From an uncultured Prevotellaceae bacterium (lineage in GTDB: Bacteria; Bacteroidota; Bacteroidia; Bacteroidales; Bacteroidaceae): 64,000 nucleotides of DNA. This document shows, one piece after another, positions 32,185 through 42,300 of the stretch. The position numbers and the translations under genes were made by a program. Each line of letters opens with the position of its first letter. The stretch's first letter is position 1. Below the pieces are notes generated by a model. It saw nothing but the letters and a program-made list of their open reading frames with translations, made no database searches and was not told where the DNA came from. The stretch spans positions 36,932 to 100,931 of the forward strand of contig CAMVIB010000002.1 in assembly GCA_947167455.1 (NCBI GenBank), given 5' to 3'.

Positions 32185-34533
32185 ATGCAACGAATCCGCA
32201 ATGGCCTGCTGGCCGTCATGCTAACGGCCGCAACCCTACCTGCTGCAGCACAGGATGCTGCTTCACACCTCACGCTTCGCTACCGCCATCCCGCCCACGA
32301 GTGGGTGGAGGCTCTGCCTGTGGGCAACGGCCACATGGGTGCAATGGTCTATGGAGGCATCGACCACGAAGAGATTCAGCTCAACGAAGGCACCTTCTGG
32401 GGCGGCGGCCCGCATCGCAACGACGCCGAGGGTGCTGCCGACAGCCTCCAGCGTGTGCGCGACCTCATCTTTTCCGGGCAGGCCATGGCGGCACAGCAGC
32501 TCATGCAGCGACGCTTCATGACGCCGCGCAACGGCATGCCCTTCCAGACACTGGGCAGCCTGCACATCGACGCGCTGACACCGGCATCGGTGCCTGCGGC
32601 TTATGAGCGCTCGCTGACGCTCGACGATGCCACGGCACGCACACAGTGGACCGACAGTGCCGGCGTGACATTCACACGCGAGGTGATTGCCTCATTGCCA
32701 ACCCATGCCATCGTAATCCGCCTAACGGCATCGCAGCCAAGGCGTCTGGCATTCCGACTGCGTTTCACCTCGCCGTTGGACATCACCCGCTCACACCAAC
32801 GTAAGGCTCTCGTCATGGAGGGCCGCGGACGCGACCATGAGGGCGTACCCGGGGTGGTGAAGATGCAGACGCGTGCTGCCGTCACTCTCAAGGACGGCAG
32901 CCAGCAGCTCACCGACTCCACCATCACCGTCACGGATGCCACGGAGGCTGTCATCTACGTCGCCGCTGCCACCAACTTCGTCAACTACAATGATGTCTCT
33001 GCCGACGCCGCGCGCCGTGCGGATGCCATCATGAAGCAGGCCCTACGTCAGCCCTGGCAGCAGTTGTGGGACGACAACGCCGCTGCCTATCGCAGGTATT
33101 TCGACCGCGTGAGCCTGCACCTCGGAGGCTCGCCGGCCGAGGTCGATACTATGCAGACCCATCTGCGTGTGGCGCGCTTTGCCAGCGGAAAGACAGACCC
33201 CTCGCTCGCCGCGCTGATGTTCAACTATGGCCGCTACCTACTCATAGCGTGCTCGCAGCCCGGCGGGCAGGCGGCAGGCCTTCAGGGCTTGTGGAATAAG
33301 GACTTGCTGGCTATGTGGGATGGCAAATATACCATCAACATCAATGCCGAAATGAACTATTGGCCTGCCGAGGTGTGCAACCTCAGCGAGCTTGCCGAGC
33401 CGCTGTTCGACCTCATCGACGACCTCAGCCAGACCGGGCGCCATACGGCGCGCACCATGTATGGCGCACGCGGATGGGTGGCCCACCACAACACTGACAT
33501 CTGGAGGTCAACGGGCATCGTCGATGGGCCGTTTTGGGGTGCCTTCCCCATTGGCGGGGCATGGCTCACCACACATCTCTGGGAGCATTATCTCTACACC
33601 GCCGATGCTGACTTCCTTAGCCGCCACTACGATGCCATGCGCGGTGCTGCCGAGTTCCTGCTGAGCTACCTCGTCAGGCATCCCAAGTACGGATGGCTGG
33701 TGACGTGCCCTGCCGTCTCTCCCGAGCACGGACCCGAGGGCGAATGGGGTGCCTCCCTATGTGCCGGACCCACGATGGACACGCAGATCGTGCGCGATGT
33801 CTTCGCCCAGACGATAGAGGCTGCCGAGGTGCTGGGGCGCGACCGCGCTTTTGCCGACTCACTGCGTCAGGCCATGCAGCAGCTGCCGCCGATGCAGATA
33901 GGGCGTCTCGGCCAGCTGCAGGAATGGCTTGAGGATGCCGACAAGGCCGACGACCATCATCGTCACGTCTCACATCTCTATGGCCTTTACCCTAGCCGTC
34001 AGATCACGGCCTCTGCCACCCCCGACCTCTTCCGCGCCTGCCGTGCATCGCTGCAGTATCGCGGCGACGATGCCACGGGGTGGAGCATAGGATGGAAGCT
34101 GTGTCTCTGGGCACGCCTCCTCGACGGCGACCATGCCTACACGATGATACGCACCCTGCTCAACCCCCTACCTTCCGACAGCAAACAGAGTCAGTACCCC
34201 AACGGACGTGTCTATCCCAATCTCTTCGACGCCCATCCGCCATTCCAGATCGACGGCAACTTCGGCTTCACGGCCGGTGTGGCAGAGATGCTCTTACAGA
34301 GCCACGAGGGCTTCATACGCCTGCTGCCGGCGCTGCCGGTGTTCTGGCCGGAGGGTGAAGTGCGCGGCCTGCGCGCACGGGGTGGCTTCGAGGTAAGCAT
34401 GAGCTGGAGCCGTGGCAAGTTTCAGCATGCCACCATCCGCAGCATGAGGGGAGGACGTCTCCGCGTTCTCGTGGGCAACGACCTCCGCACCATCGACACG
34501 CTCCCTGGCAAAGACTACGACATCGTTCCGTGA
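32185..34533 (+). CDS. Glycoside hydrolase family 95-like protein (alpha-L-fucosidase type)
   Basis: WVEALPVGNGHMGAMVYGGIDHEEIQLNEGTFWGGGPHRND...LQGLWNKDLLAMWDGKYTININAEMNYWPAEVCNLSELAEPLFD. Start set at MQRIRNG. Confidence 0.93.
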   Translation: MQRIRNGLLAVMLTAATLPAAAQDAASHLTLRYRHPAHEWVEALPVGNGHMGAMVYGGIDHEEIQLNEGTFWGGGPHRNDAEGAADSLQRVRDLIFSGQAMAAQQLMQRRFMTPRNGMPFQTLGSLHIDALTPASVPAAYERSLTLDDATARTQWTDSAGVTFTREVIASLPTHAIVIRLTASQPRRLAFRLRFTSPLDITRSHQRKALVMEGRGRDHEGVPGVVKMQTRAAVTLKDGSQQLTDSTITVTDATEAVIYVAAATNFVNYNDVSADAARRADAIMKQALRQPWQQLWDDNAAAYRRYFDRVSLHLGGSPAEVDTMQTHLRVARFASGKTDPSLAALMFNYGRYLLIACSQPGGQAAGLQGLWNKDLLAMWDGKYTININAEMNYWPAEVCNLSELAEPLFDLIDDLSQTGRHTARTMYGARGWVAHHNTDIWRSTGIVDGPFWGAFPIGGAWLTTHLWEHYLYTADADFLSRHYDAMRGAAEFLLSYLVRHPKYGWLVTCPAVSPEHGPEGEWGASLCAGPTMDTQIVRDVFAQTIEAAEVLGRDRAFADSLRQAMQQLPPMQIGRLGQLQEWLEDADKADDHHRHVSHLYGLYPSRQITASATPDLFRACRASLQYRGDDATGWSIGWKLCLWARLLDGDHAYTMIRTLLNPLPSDSKQSQYPNGRVYPNLFDAHPPFQIDGNFGFTAGVAEMLLQSHEGFIRLLPALPVFWPEGEVRGLRARGGFEVSMSWSRGKFQHATIRSMRGGRLRVLVGNDLRTIDTLPGKDYDIVP

Positions 34534-34643
34534 CATGCAACCTGACGTGGCATTGCGCAGGGCATTCGCTGCTCAACCTCCGCATTTGCTGCCTTACGTT
34601 ACCTCGGAACTGTGATTAGGCATGTTCTCTTGTCGTGTCATCT

Positions 34644-34795
34644 GCATCCCCTAGGCGAGGCAGTTGCATCCCCTAGGCGAGGCGGTTGCATCCCCTAGGC
34701 GAGGCAGTTGCATCCCCTAGGGGAGTTATGAAACTCGCCTAGGGGAGTTACAATACTCGCCTAGGGGAGTTACATAACTCCCCTAGGGGCTTTTT
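34644..34795 (+). repeat. 22-bp phased CCTAGG array: three GCATCCCCTAGGCGAGGCRGTT units plus palindromic units, ending GGGGCTTTTT
   Basis: CCTAGG cores at 34650, 34672, 34694, 34716, 34738, 34760 and 34782. Confidence 0.95.
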
Positions 34796-34874
34796 CTGCA
34801 CCCCGAAAACATGTAGTGTCTGCCCCCTAATCCATGCGTCGGGTGTGCCCCCGAGGTTGAGCTTCAGCCCCCCC

Positions 34875-34913
34875 AAAAAAAGACTGCCCCTCTGCTCACG
34901 CAGAAGGGCAGTC
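34875..34913 (-). terminator. Rho-independent terminator on the - strand, downstream of galE
   Basis: - strand GACTGCCCTTCTGC-GTGA-GCAGAGGGGCAGTC followed by T7. Confidence 0.88.
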
Positions 34914-35080
34914 ACAACACAAACACAAAATAAAACACGACAATATGCTGTCCGATAGCTGGATTATGAAATTGGAATACTCGCTGATTGCTCAGCAGTC
35001 TTTGATGTGCAACGTCGGCCGATGCTCTCGCACTGAACCAGCGTCTCTAACCACATTGCCATCCGGCAGCATATGTTCTT
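34875..35080 (-). ncRNA. Candidate structured ncRNA or long structured galE 3'UTR
   Basis: Arms 35058-35077 and 34942-34960 pair imperfectly (ATATGCTGCCGGATGGC with GCTATCGGACAGCATAT), enclosing about 97 nt and followed by the terminator. Confidence 0.4.
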
Positions 35081-35097
35081 TTTCAGGCTTGGGATGC

Positions 35098-36132
35098 TTA
35101 CATGATGCCGCGCTCGCGGAGGGCACACTGCCATTTCCATGCGCTGGCGAGGACGTCTTCGAGTGGCGTTTCGGCCTTCCAGCCCAGCACACGGTTGGCC
35201 TTATCGACGTTGCCCCACACCTTCTCGATATCGCCGGCACGACGACCCACGATCTGGTAGTTGAGCTTCACGCCTGTGGCTTTCTCGAAGCCGTGTATGA
35301 GTTCGAGTACGCTTGTACCCTTGCCTGTTCCGATGTTATATACCTCTACGGGAGCCTCGGTCTTGTCTTCCATGATGCGTGTCATGGCCACGACGTGAGC
35401 CTTGGCGAGATCGACGACGTAGATGTAGTCGCGGATGCAGCTGCCGTCGGGCGTGTCGTAGTCGTCGCCGAAGACGCTGAGCTTCTCGCGGATGCCGATG
35501 GCAGTCTGCGTGAGGTAGGGGATGAGGTTCTGCGGCACGCCATTGGGCATCTCGCCGATGATGGCCGAGGGGTGAGAACCTATGGGGTTGAAGTATCTCA
35601 GGAGGATGGCCTTGATGGGCGAGCCGCTGGCCACGGTGTCCTGTATGATCTCCTCGTTGATCTGCTTGGTGTTGCCGTATGGACTCTCAGCCTTCTTGAT
35701 GGGAGTCTCCTCGGTGGCGGGGAGCACGTCGGGCTGGCCATAGACGGTGCATGAGCTTGAGAAAATGATGCCCTTGACATCATACTTCGGCATGAGTTCC
35801 AGCAGGTTGATGAGCGAAACGATATTATTGCGATAGTAGAGCAGGGGCTTCTCAACACTCTCGCCTACGGCCTTGCTGGCGGCGAAGTGTATGATGCCCT
35901 TAATCTTGGGGTACTTCTTGAAAACGCTTTCTGTGGCATCGAAGTCACGCAAATCAACCTTCTCGAAAGCGGGGCGGATGCCTGTTATTTTCTCTATGCC
36001 GTCGATGACGTCGGCACGTGAGTTGGAGAGATTGTCAACAATGACGACATCGTAGCCGGCATTCTGCAACTCTACAGTGGTGTGCGAACCGATGAATCCG
36101 GTGCCACCTGTTACGAGGATAGTTTCTTTCAT
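35098..36132 (-). CDS. galE: UDP-glucose 4-epimerase
   Basis: ILVTGGTGFIGSHTTVELQNAGYDVVIVDNLSNS; SSSCTVYGQP; Y-x3-K region. Confidence 0.96.
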   Translation of the reverse strand: MKETILVTGGTGFIGSHTTVELQNAGYDVVIVDNLSNSRADVIDGIEKITGIRPAFEKVDLRDFDATESVFKKYPKIKGIIHFAASKAVGESVEKPLLYYRNNIVSLINLLELMPKYDVKGIIFSSSCTVYGQPDVLPATEETPIKKAESPYGNTKQINEEIIQDTVASGSPIKAILLRYFNPIGSHPSAIIGEMPNGVPQNLIPYLTQTAIGIREKLSVFGDDYDTPDGSCIRDYIYVVDLAKAHVVAMTRIMEDKTEAPVEVYNIGTGKGTSVLELIHGFEKATGVKLNYQIVGRRAGDIEKVWGNVDKANRVLGWKAETPLEDVLASAWKWQCALRERGIM

Positions 36133-36183
36133 TGTCGTCGTAGAAGTATATGCTTTGAGGGTTAGTTCTTGAAGTTTGCCGCG

Positions 36184-36191
36184 CAAAAGTA
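36184..36191 (-). promoter_or_regulatory. -7 box TACTTTTG upstream of galE
   Basis: CAAAAGTA on + strand. Confidence 0.45.
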
Positions 36192-36412
36192 GTCACTTTT
36201 TTGATACGTTCAAAGAAAAATGTCATTTTTTTCGCCTTTTTGTGACTTTTTCCTGCAAAAAAGTTTACATAACGCCACTCCGAGACCTGCGGAGAGGCAA
36301 ATTAAGGCAATTTATTCTGACATGCAACATTCTTTAACTAACAAAGGCTTGCGGGTGCGCGCGCGAATTACTAATTTTGACGCGCAATCTTGGATATAAC
36401 ACTTCACCGAAC

Positions 36413-39343
36413 ATGAAAAAAATTCTTCTTTCATTTGCCGCTGCCGCACTGCTTGTGCTGTCAGCCTGTGAGGAACGCAAGTCTTACGAGACTGTTGACG
36501 GCGACCCGCTTGACACGCGTATCTACACTCTCAGTAACGGACTCAAGGTCTATCTCTCTGTGAACAACAACGAGCCACGCATACAGGCCAATATCGCCGT
36601 GCGGACAGGGTCGCGCAATGACCCGGCGGAGACTACGGGCCTGGCGCACTACCTCGAGCACCTGATGTTCAAGGGCACCAGGCAGTTTGGCACCACCGAC
36701 AGCACGGCAGAGGCTCCCCTGCTCGCTGAGATAGAGCAGCGTTTCGAGGACTATCGGCAGCTCACCGACCCCGCAGCACGCAAGCGTGCGTACCACGAGA
36801 TAGACAGCGTCAGCCAGCTGGCAGCGCAATACAATATCCCCAACGAATACGACAAGCTGATGGCACTCATCGGCAGCGACGGCACCAACGCTTACACCTC
36901 GTTCGACCAGACGGTGTATGTTGAAAACATACCCTCCAACGAGATTGAAAACTGGGCGCGCATTCAGGCCGACCGTTTCCAGAATATGGTGATCCGAGGC
37001 TTCCACACCGAGCTCGAGGCTGTCTATGAGGAGTATAACCTCTATCTGAGCGACGACGGCGAGAAGATGCTCAACGCCTTGCTCTACAAGCTCTTTCCCA
37101 CACACCCCTACGGCACGCAGACTACCATCGGCACTCAGGAGCACCTGAAGAACCCGTCGATAACGAACATCAAGAACTACTTCCACAACTACTATTGCCC
37201 GAACAACGTGGCCATCTTCATGGCCGGCGACTTCGACCCCGACAAGACCATCGCCATCCTCGAGAAATACTTCGGCGAGTGGCAGCCCAATCCTGACTGT
37301 AAGCGTCCGGAATACGCGGAGCAGCCTGAGCTGACGGCACCTGTTGACACTTCTGTGGTAGGACTCGAGGCAGAGCAGCTCTACCTCGGATGGGCCTTCC
37401 CGGCTGCCAAGGATGCTGCCTGCGACACGCTGTCGCTCATCAGCGAAGTGCTCTCGAACGGACGTGCCGGCCTCATAGACCTCGACATCAACCAAAAGAT
37501 GACAATGCTGGGAGCATTTGCAGGCGACTATCAGCTCTGCGACCACAGCATCTTCTTCATGGGAGGTTCGCCACGTCAGGGCCAGACGCTCGAGGAGTGT
37601 CGCGACCTCCTCAAGGCTGAGCTTGCGAAACTGAAGAGCGGAGACTTCCCCGACGACATCCTGCCTGCCATCATCAATAACCTGAAGCTGCGTGAGATGC
37701 AGTCTTTGGAGAACAACCGTGCACGTGTGTCGATGTTTGAGCGCTCATTCATCAACGGCATAGACTGGAAGGATTGCGTGGGAAGAATCGACCGCATAGC
37801 GGCACTTACGAAGGATGACATCGTAGCCTTCGCACAGCGCCACCTGACAGACAACTTCGTCACTGTCTTCAAACGTCAGGGCGACGACCCCAATATCAAG
37901 AAAATCGACAAGCCCGAGATTACCGCCATCCCTGCCAACCGCGACAAGATGAGTGCCTTCGTCAAGGAAATCCAAGACACGGAGGTGGAGCCCATACAAC
38001 CGCGCTTCGTGGATTTCAAGAAGGATATGACCGAAGCCCGTTGGACGCCGGACAACGATGGCGCGTCCGAACGCAAGCTGCCGCTCATCTACAAGCAGAA
38101 CACTGAAAACGGCATCTTCTACCTCGTGTTCCGTCTGCCCTTCGGCACGGCTGCCGACAAGCGCATTGGTGCTGCTGCCGAATACGTCACGCTGCTCGGC
38201 ACCGACTCGATGACTGCAGAACAGGTGCAGCAGAAGTTCTATGGGCTGGCCTGCTCATTCGGCATCGGGGCAGGCGACTATCAGACCACCATCACCCTCT
38301 CGGGACTCGACGAGAACATGCCCGAGGCACTGGCGCTACTGGAGAACGTGCTGAAGAACGTGCAGGTGGATAGCACAGCCTATGCCGCTTACGTTGCCAA
38401 TGCCGCCAAGGCACAGGCCGATGCCAAGCTGGAACAGAGGCAGTGCTTCAACAGGCTGCGCGCTTACGGCATGTACGGACAGCGCAACAGCCAGCGTGAC
38501 ATCATGACCGCAGCCCTGCTCGCCGAGACAGACCCGCAGGAACTCGTGGATATCCTACATGGTCTGACTGGCTATGAGCATACCGTGCTCTACTATGGCC
38601 CGCGTGCGATGGGCGACCTCACCGACCTGCTCACACAGGAACACCGCCTGTCGGCCGAGCTGAAAGCTCCGCTCGCCTTCGAGGAGTATATGGAGCAGCC
38701 TACGCCTACGACGGAAATCTTGCTTGCACCCTATGATGCCAAGAATATCTACATGATGGCCATCAACAACGATGAGACAGCGTGGCAGCCGGAGATGACG
38801 CCTGTGGCTGCACTCTTCAACGAGTACTTCGGCGCCGGAATGAATGGCATCGTGTTCCAGGAACTGCGCGAGAGCCGCGGGCTGGCCTACAGCGCACGCG
38901 CCTACTACGACCAGATGCCCGACCGCAAGGGACACCCCGAGACGAGCTACACCTTCATCATCTCGCAAAATGACAAGATGATGGACTGCATACGCACCTT
39001 CAACGAGATTCTCGACTCCATACCGCAGAGCCCGAGTGCATTCGAGATTGCCAAGCAGAGCCTCACAAAACAGCTGGCAGCACAGCGCACCACACGCTTT
39101 GCCGTGCTTAATGCCTGGATGGCAGCGCAAGACCGTGGCATAGACTACGACATCAACGAGAAAATCTACAACGCCCTGCCCGACATCACTCTCGACGACA
39201 TCGTGCGATTTGCCAACGAACGCATGGCGCGCAAGCCCCGACGCTATGTCATCCTGGGCAACGAGAGCGAGCTCGACATGTCTGCCCTCGGACAGACAGG
39301 ACCCGTAAGACGGGTGTCGCTCCAGGAAATCTTCGGCTACTAA
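36413..39343 (+). CDS. M16 family zinc metallopeptidase (insulinase/pitrilysin-like), lipoprotein
   Basis: Lipobox LVLSACEE; HYLEHLMFKGT (HxxEH) zinc motif; two M16 halves. Confidence 0.94.
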   Translation: MKKILLSFAAAALLVLSACEERKSYETVDGDPLDTRIYTLSNGLKVYLSVNNNEPRIQANIAVRTGSRNDPAETTGLAHYLEHLMFKGTRQFGTTDSTAEAPLLAEIEQRFEDYRQLTDPAARKRAYHEIDSVSQLAAQYNIPNEYDKLMALIGSDGTNAYTSFDQTVYVENIPSNEIENWARIQADRFQNMVIRGFHTELEAVYEEYNLYLSDDGEKMLNALLYKLFPTHPYGTQTTIGTQEHLKNPSITNIKNYFHNYYCPNNVAIFMAGDFDPDKTIAILEKYFGEWQPNPDCKRPEYAEQPELTAPVDTSVVGLEAEQLYLGWAFPAAKDAACDTLSLISEVLSNGRAGLIDLDINQKMTMLGAFAGDYQLCDHSIFFMGGSPRQGQTLEECRDLLKAELAKLKSGDFPDDILPAIINNLKLREMQSLENNRARVSMFERSFINGIDWKDCVGRIDRIAALTKDDIVAFAQRHLTDNFVTVFKRQGDDPNIKKIDKPEITAIPANRDKMSAFVKEIQDTEVEPIQPRFVDFKKDMTEARWTPDNDGASERKLPLIYKQNTENGIFYLVFRLPFGTAADKRIGAAAEYVTLLGTDSMTAEQVQQKFYGLACSFGIGAGDYQTTITLSGLDENMPEALALLENVLKNVQVDSTAYAAYVANAAKAQADAKLEQRQCFNRLRAYGMYGQRNSQRDIMTAALLAETDPQELVDILHGLTGYEHTVLYYGPRAMGDLTDLLTQEHRLSAELKAPLAFEEYMEQPTPTTEILLAPYDAKNIYMMAINNDETAWQPEMTPVAALFNEYFGAGMNGIVFQELRESRGLAYSARAYYDQMPDRKGHPETSYTFIISQNDKMMDCIRTFNEILDSIPQSPSAFEIAKQSLTKQLAAQRTTRFAVLNAWMAAQDRGIDYDINEKIYNALPDITLDDIVRFANERMARKPRRYVILGNESELDMSALGQTGPVRRVSLQEIFGY

Positions 39344-39387
39344 CACCATACACATCCAGCCAATTATATATACACAACGTTGACACT

Positions 39388-42300
39388 ATGAATTGTAAAG
39401 CTTTTCTCATCGCGGCGGCAACCGCACTATCTTCCGTGTCGGCATCGGCACTCACGCCATTATGGCTGCGTGCAGCTGCCATAAGCCCCGACGGACAGAC
39501 AATAGCCTTCGCCTACAAAGGCAACCTCTATACCGTGGCCGTCAGCGGCGGACGTGCACAGCAACTGACATCCAATCCCGCACACGACACACAACCCGTG
39601 TGGTCGCCAAGCGGCAAAAACATAGCCTTCGTGTCCAACCGTGAAGGCAGCATGGATATATGGCTCATAGGAGCCGACGGCGAGGGGCTGACACGACTCA
39701 CCACACACTCCGGCACGGAGACGCCACTCGTCTTCACTTCCGACGATGAACTTGTCTTCACAGCTGCCGGAATGCCGAGGCCGGAGGACATGCAGTTCCC
39801 ATCGTCGGTATTCACACACCTATATAAAATACGCACGCGCGCGGGAGAACGACCGCAGTGGCTATCGGACGTCAGTGCCGGCAATGTCACCATGGGACCC
39901 GACGGCACCATCATCTACGATGCCATCAAGGGCTACGAGAACCAGTGGCGAAAGCACCACACCAGCAGCATTGCACGTGACCTGTGGCAAGCCGACCTCA
40001 ATGCCGGTCGCGGTGGCGTGCCGACATATCGTCAGCTCACCACCACACCATCCGAAGACCGCAATCCTGTCTTTGTCGCACAGACAAAGACTTTGTACTG
40101 GCTCTCCGAGCAGAACGGAACGTTCAATGTCTATGAGCGTCAGCTCGCCACGCCAGATGCCAAGGAACGCAGGCTTACCAACTTCGAGGGGGCACCGGTG
40201 AGATACCTCACTGCGTCGGCCGACGGACTACTGTGCTTCTCACAGGACGGAGAACTCTACACTATGCGCCCCGGCAGTCAGCCCAAGAAGGTCAGCATAA
40301 GCATCATCTCCGACAACAACGAGCGCGACGAGGTGCGCCGCGTGGTGGCCGGCGGAGCACGTAGCGTCAGTATCTCTCCCAAAGGCAAGGAGATAGCTTT
40401 CATCCTCGACGGCGACGTTTATGTCACAAGTCTCGACTACAAGACCACACGTCAGGTCACCGACACCCCTGAGGAAGAGCGTGACGTGACCTTCGCTGCC
40501 GACGGACGAAGTCTCGTGTATGCCTCTGAGCGGAACGGACGATGGGGGATATATCGCTCAACTCTCAAGAGCGACGAAGAGAAGCAGTTTACTTATGCCA
40601 CAGAGCTGAAAGAAGAACTTCTCACCGACCCCGACCAGACGTGCTTCCAGCCAGCATACAGTCCCGACGGCAAGAAGATTGCATTCCTGCGCGACAGGGC
40701 GGAACTGTGTGTCATGGATGCCAAGTCGAAGAGCATCACCACTGTAATGCCGGCGCGTTTCCAATATTCATACAGAGACGGCGACCAGAGCTATGCCTGG
40801 AGCCCAAACTCTAAGTACTTGCTCACAGAATACATCGGCACCGGGGGGTGGAGTAATACCGACATCGCTCTCGTTCAGGCCGATGGCAAGGGCAAGCTCG
40901 TGAACATCACCAATTCCGGCTATACCGAGGGCAATCCGCGATGGGCGCTCGACGGCAAAGCCATCATTTTCCAAAGCGACCGCGCAGGCTACCGCAGCCA
41001 TGGCTCATGGGGTGCCGAGCGCGACTACTTCATCACCTTCCTCAACCAAGATGCCTATGAGCGTTTCAATATGAACAAGGAGGAACGTGAGCGTTTCGAC
41101 GAGGCCGAGAAAGCCGCTAAGGAAAAGGCCAAGAAGGAAAAGGAAGAAAAGGAAAAGAAGGAAAAGGAGAAAAAGGAGAAGGCCAAGAAGAAGGGCAAGG
41201 AGAAGAGCGAGGATGAGCTTGCCAAGGAGCGTGAGAAGGAGGAGAAAGCCAAGAAGGAGCGCGAGGAGAAGGAAGCCAAGGCCGACAGCGTCAAGAATGC
41301 CAATCCCGAGCTCGACCTCCGCGACCTTGACCTCCGCACTGTGCGCCTCACCACTGCCAGCAGCAGCATGGGCGATGCTGTGCTCAACAAGGATGGCACT
41401 AAGCTCTACTACGTGGCAACTTACGCCCTCGGCACGGCACTTTGGGAACGTGACCTCGAGACTGGCAACACTGTCATCAAGTCCACAGCCGTGACATTCA
41501 GTCAATTCGATGTGGATGCCGAGGGCAAGACGGCCTACTACGCCAGCGGCGGTCAAATCAAGAAGCTCGACATCAGTGCCGGCTCCGTCAAGAACATCGA
41601 CTTCGAGTGCTTCCACACGACACGCCCCACGGCCGAGCTGGCATGTTACTTCGAACACATCTGGAACCAGACACGCGAGAAGCTCTACGACCCAGGCATG
41701 AATGGCGCCGATTGGAATGCCCTGCACAAACGCTATGCCCGCTTCCTGCCGCACATCAACAACGGTTGGGACTTCGCAGAGATGGCCAGCGAGCTGCTCG
41801 GCGAACTCAATGTGTCGCATACGGGATGCTCATACAGGGTCGGCAGCAGTGCGCTGACAGTGGCAAGCCTGGGAGTGTTCCTCGATGAGGCTTACAGCGG
41901 CGACGGCCTACGTGTGGCAGAGCTCATAGAGGGTACACCGCTTTACATCCACAAGTGTGTGGCTCCTGGCGACATCATCACGCACATTGACGGAAAGAAA
42001 ATAGAAGCAGGACGCGACTATTATCCCTTGCTTGCCGGCAAGGCCGGACGCTACACGCGTCTCACCGTCAGACCCGTCAAGGGAAAGGAGAAGGATGTCA
42101 CCGTGCGTCTCGAAGCCTCCGTGAGCGATGCTCTCTACCGACGCTGGGTGCGTCGATGCGAGCACATCGTGGACAGCCTGTCAAAGGGACGGCTGGCATA
42201 CGTTCACATTCAGGCTATGGACGGAGAGAGCTATCACACCCTCTACCGCGAGTTGTTGTCCGACAAGAACCGCAACCGTGATGCCGTGATTGTTGACACA

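Noticed and set aside
34644-34795. CRISPR array
   Set aside because: Units are contiguous with no unique spacers, there are no cas genes, and the 22-bp pitch continues through palindromic linkers.
34920-35080. tRNA or tmRNA
   Set aside because: Some loop-like motifs are present, but no cloverleaf, T-loop GGTTCRA context or acceptor stem of the right geometry could be drawn.
36461-37546. 361-aa ORF on the - strand
   Set aside because: Antisense shadow of the M16 peptidase; no recognisable domain.
41005-41820. - strand ORF with poly-Leu 'transmembrane' stretch
   Set aside because: Reverse complement of the K/E-rich codons of the S41 peptidase yields Leu/Phe artefacts.
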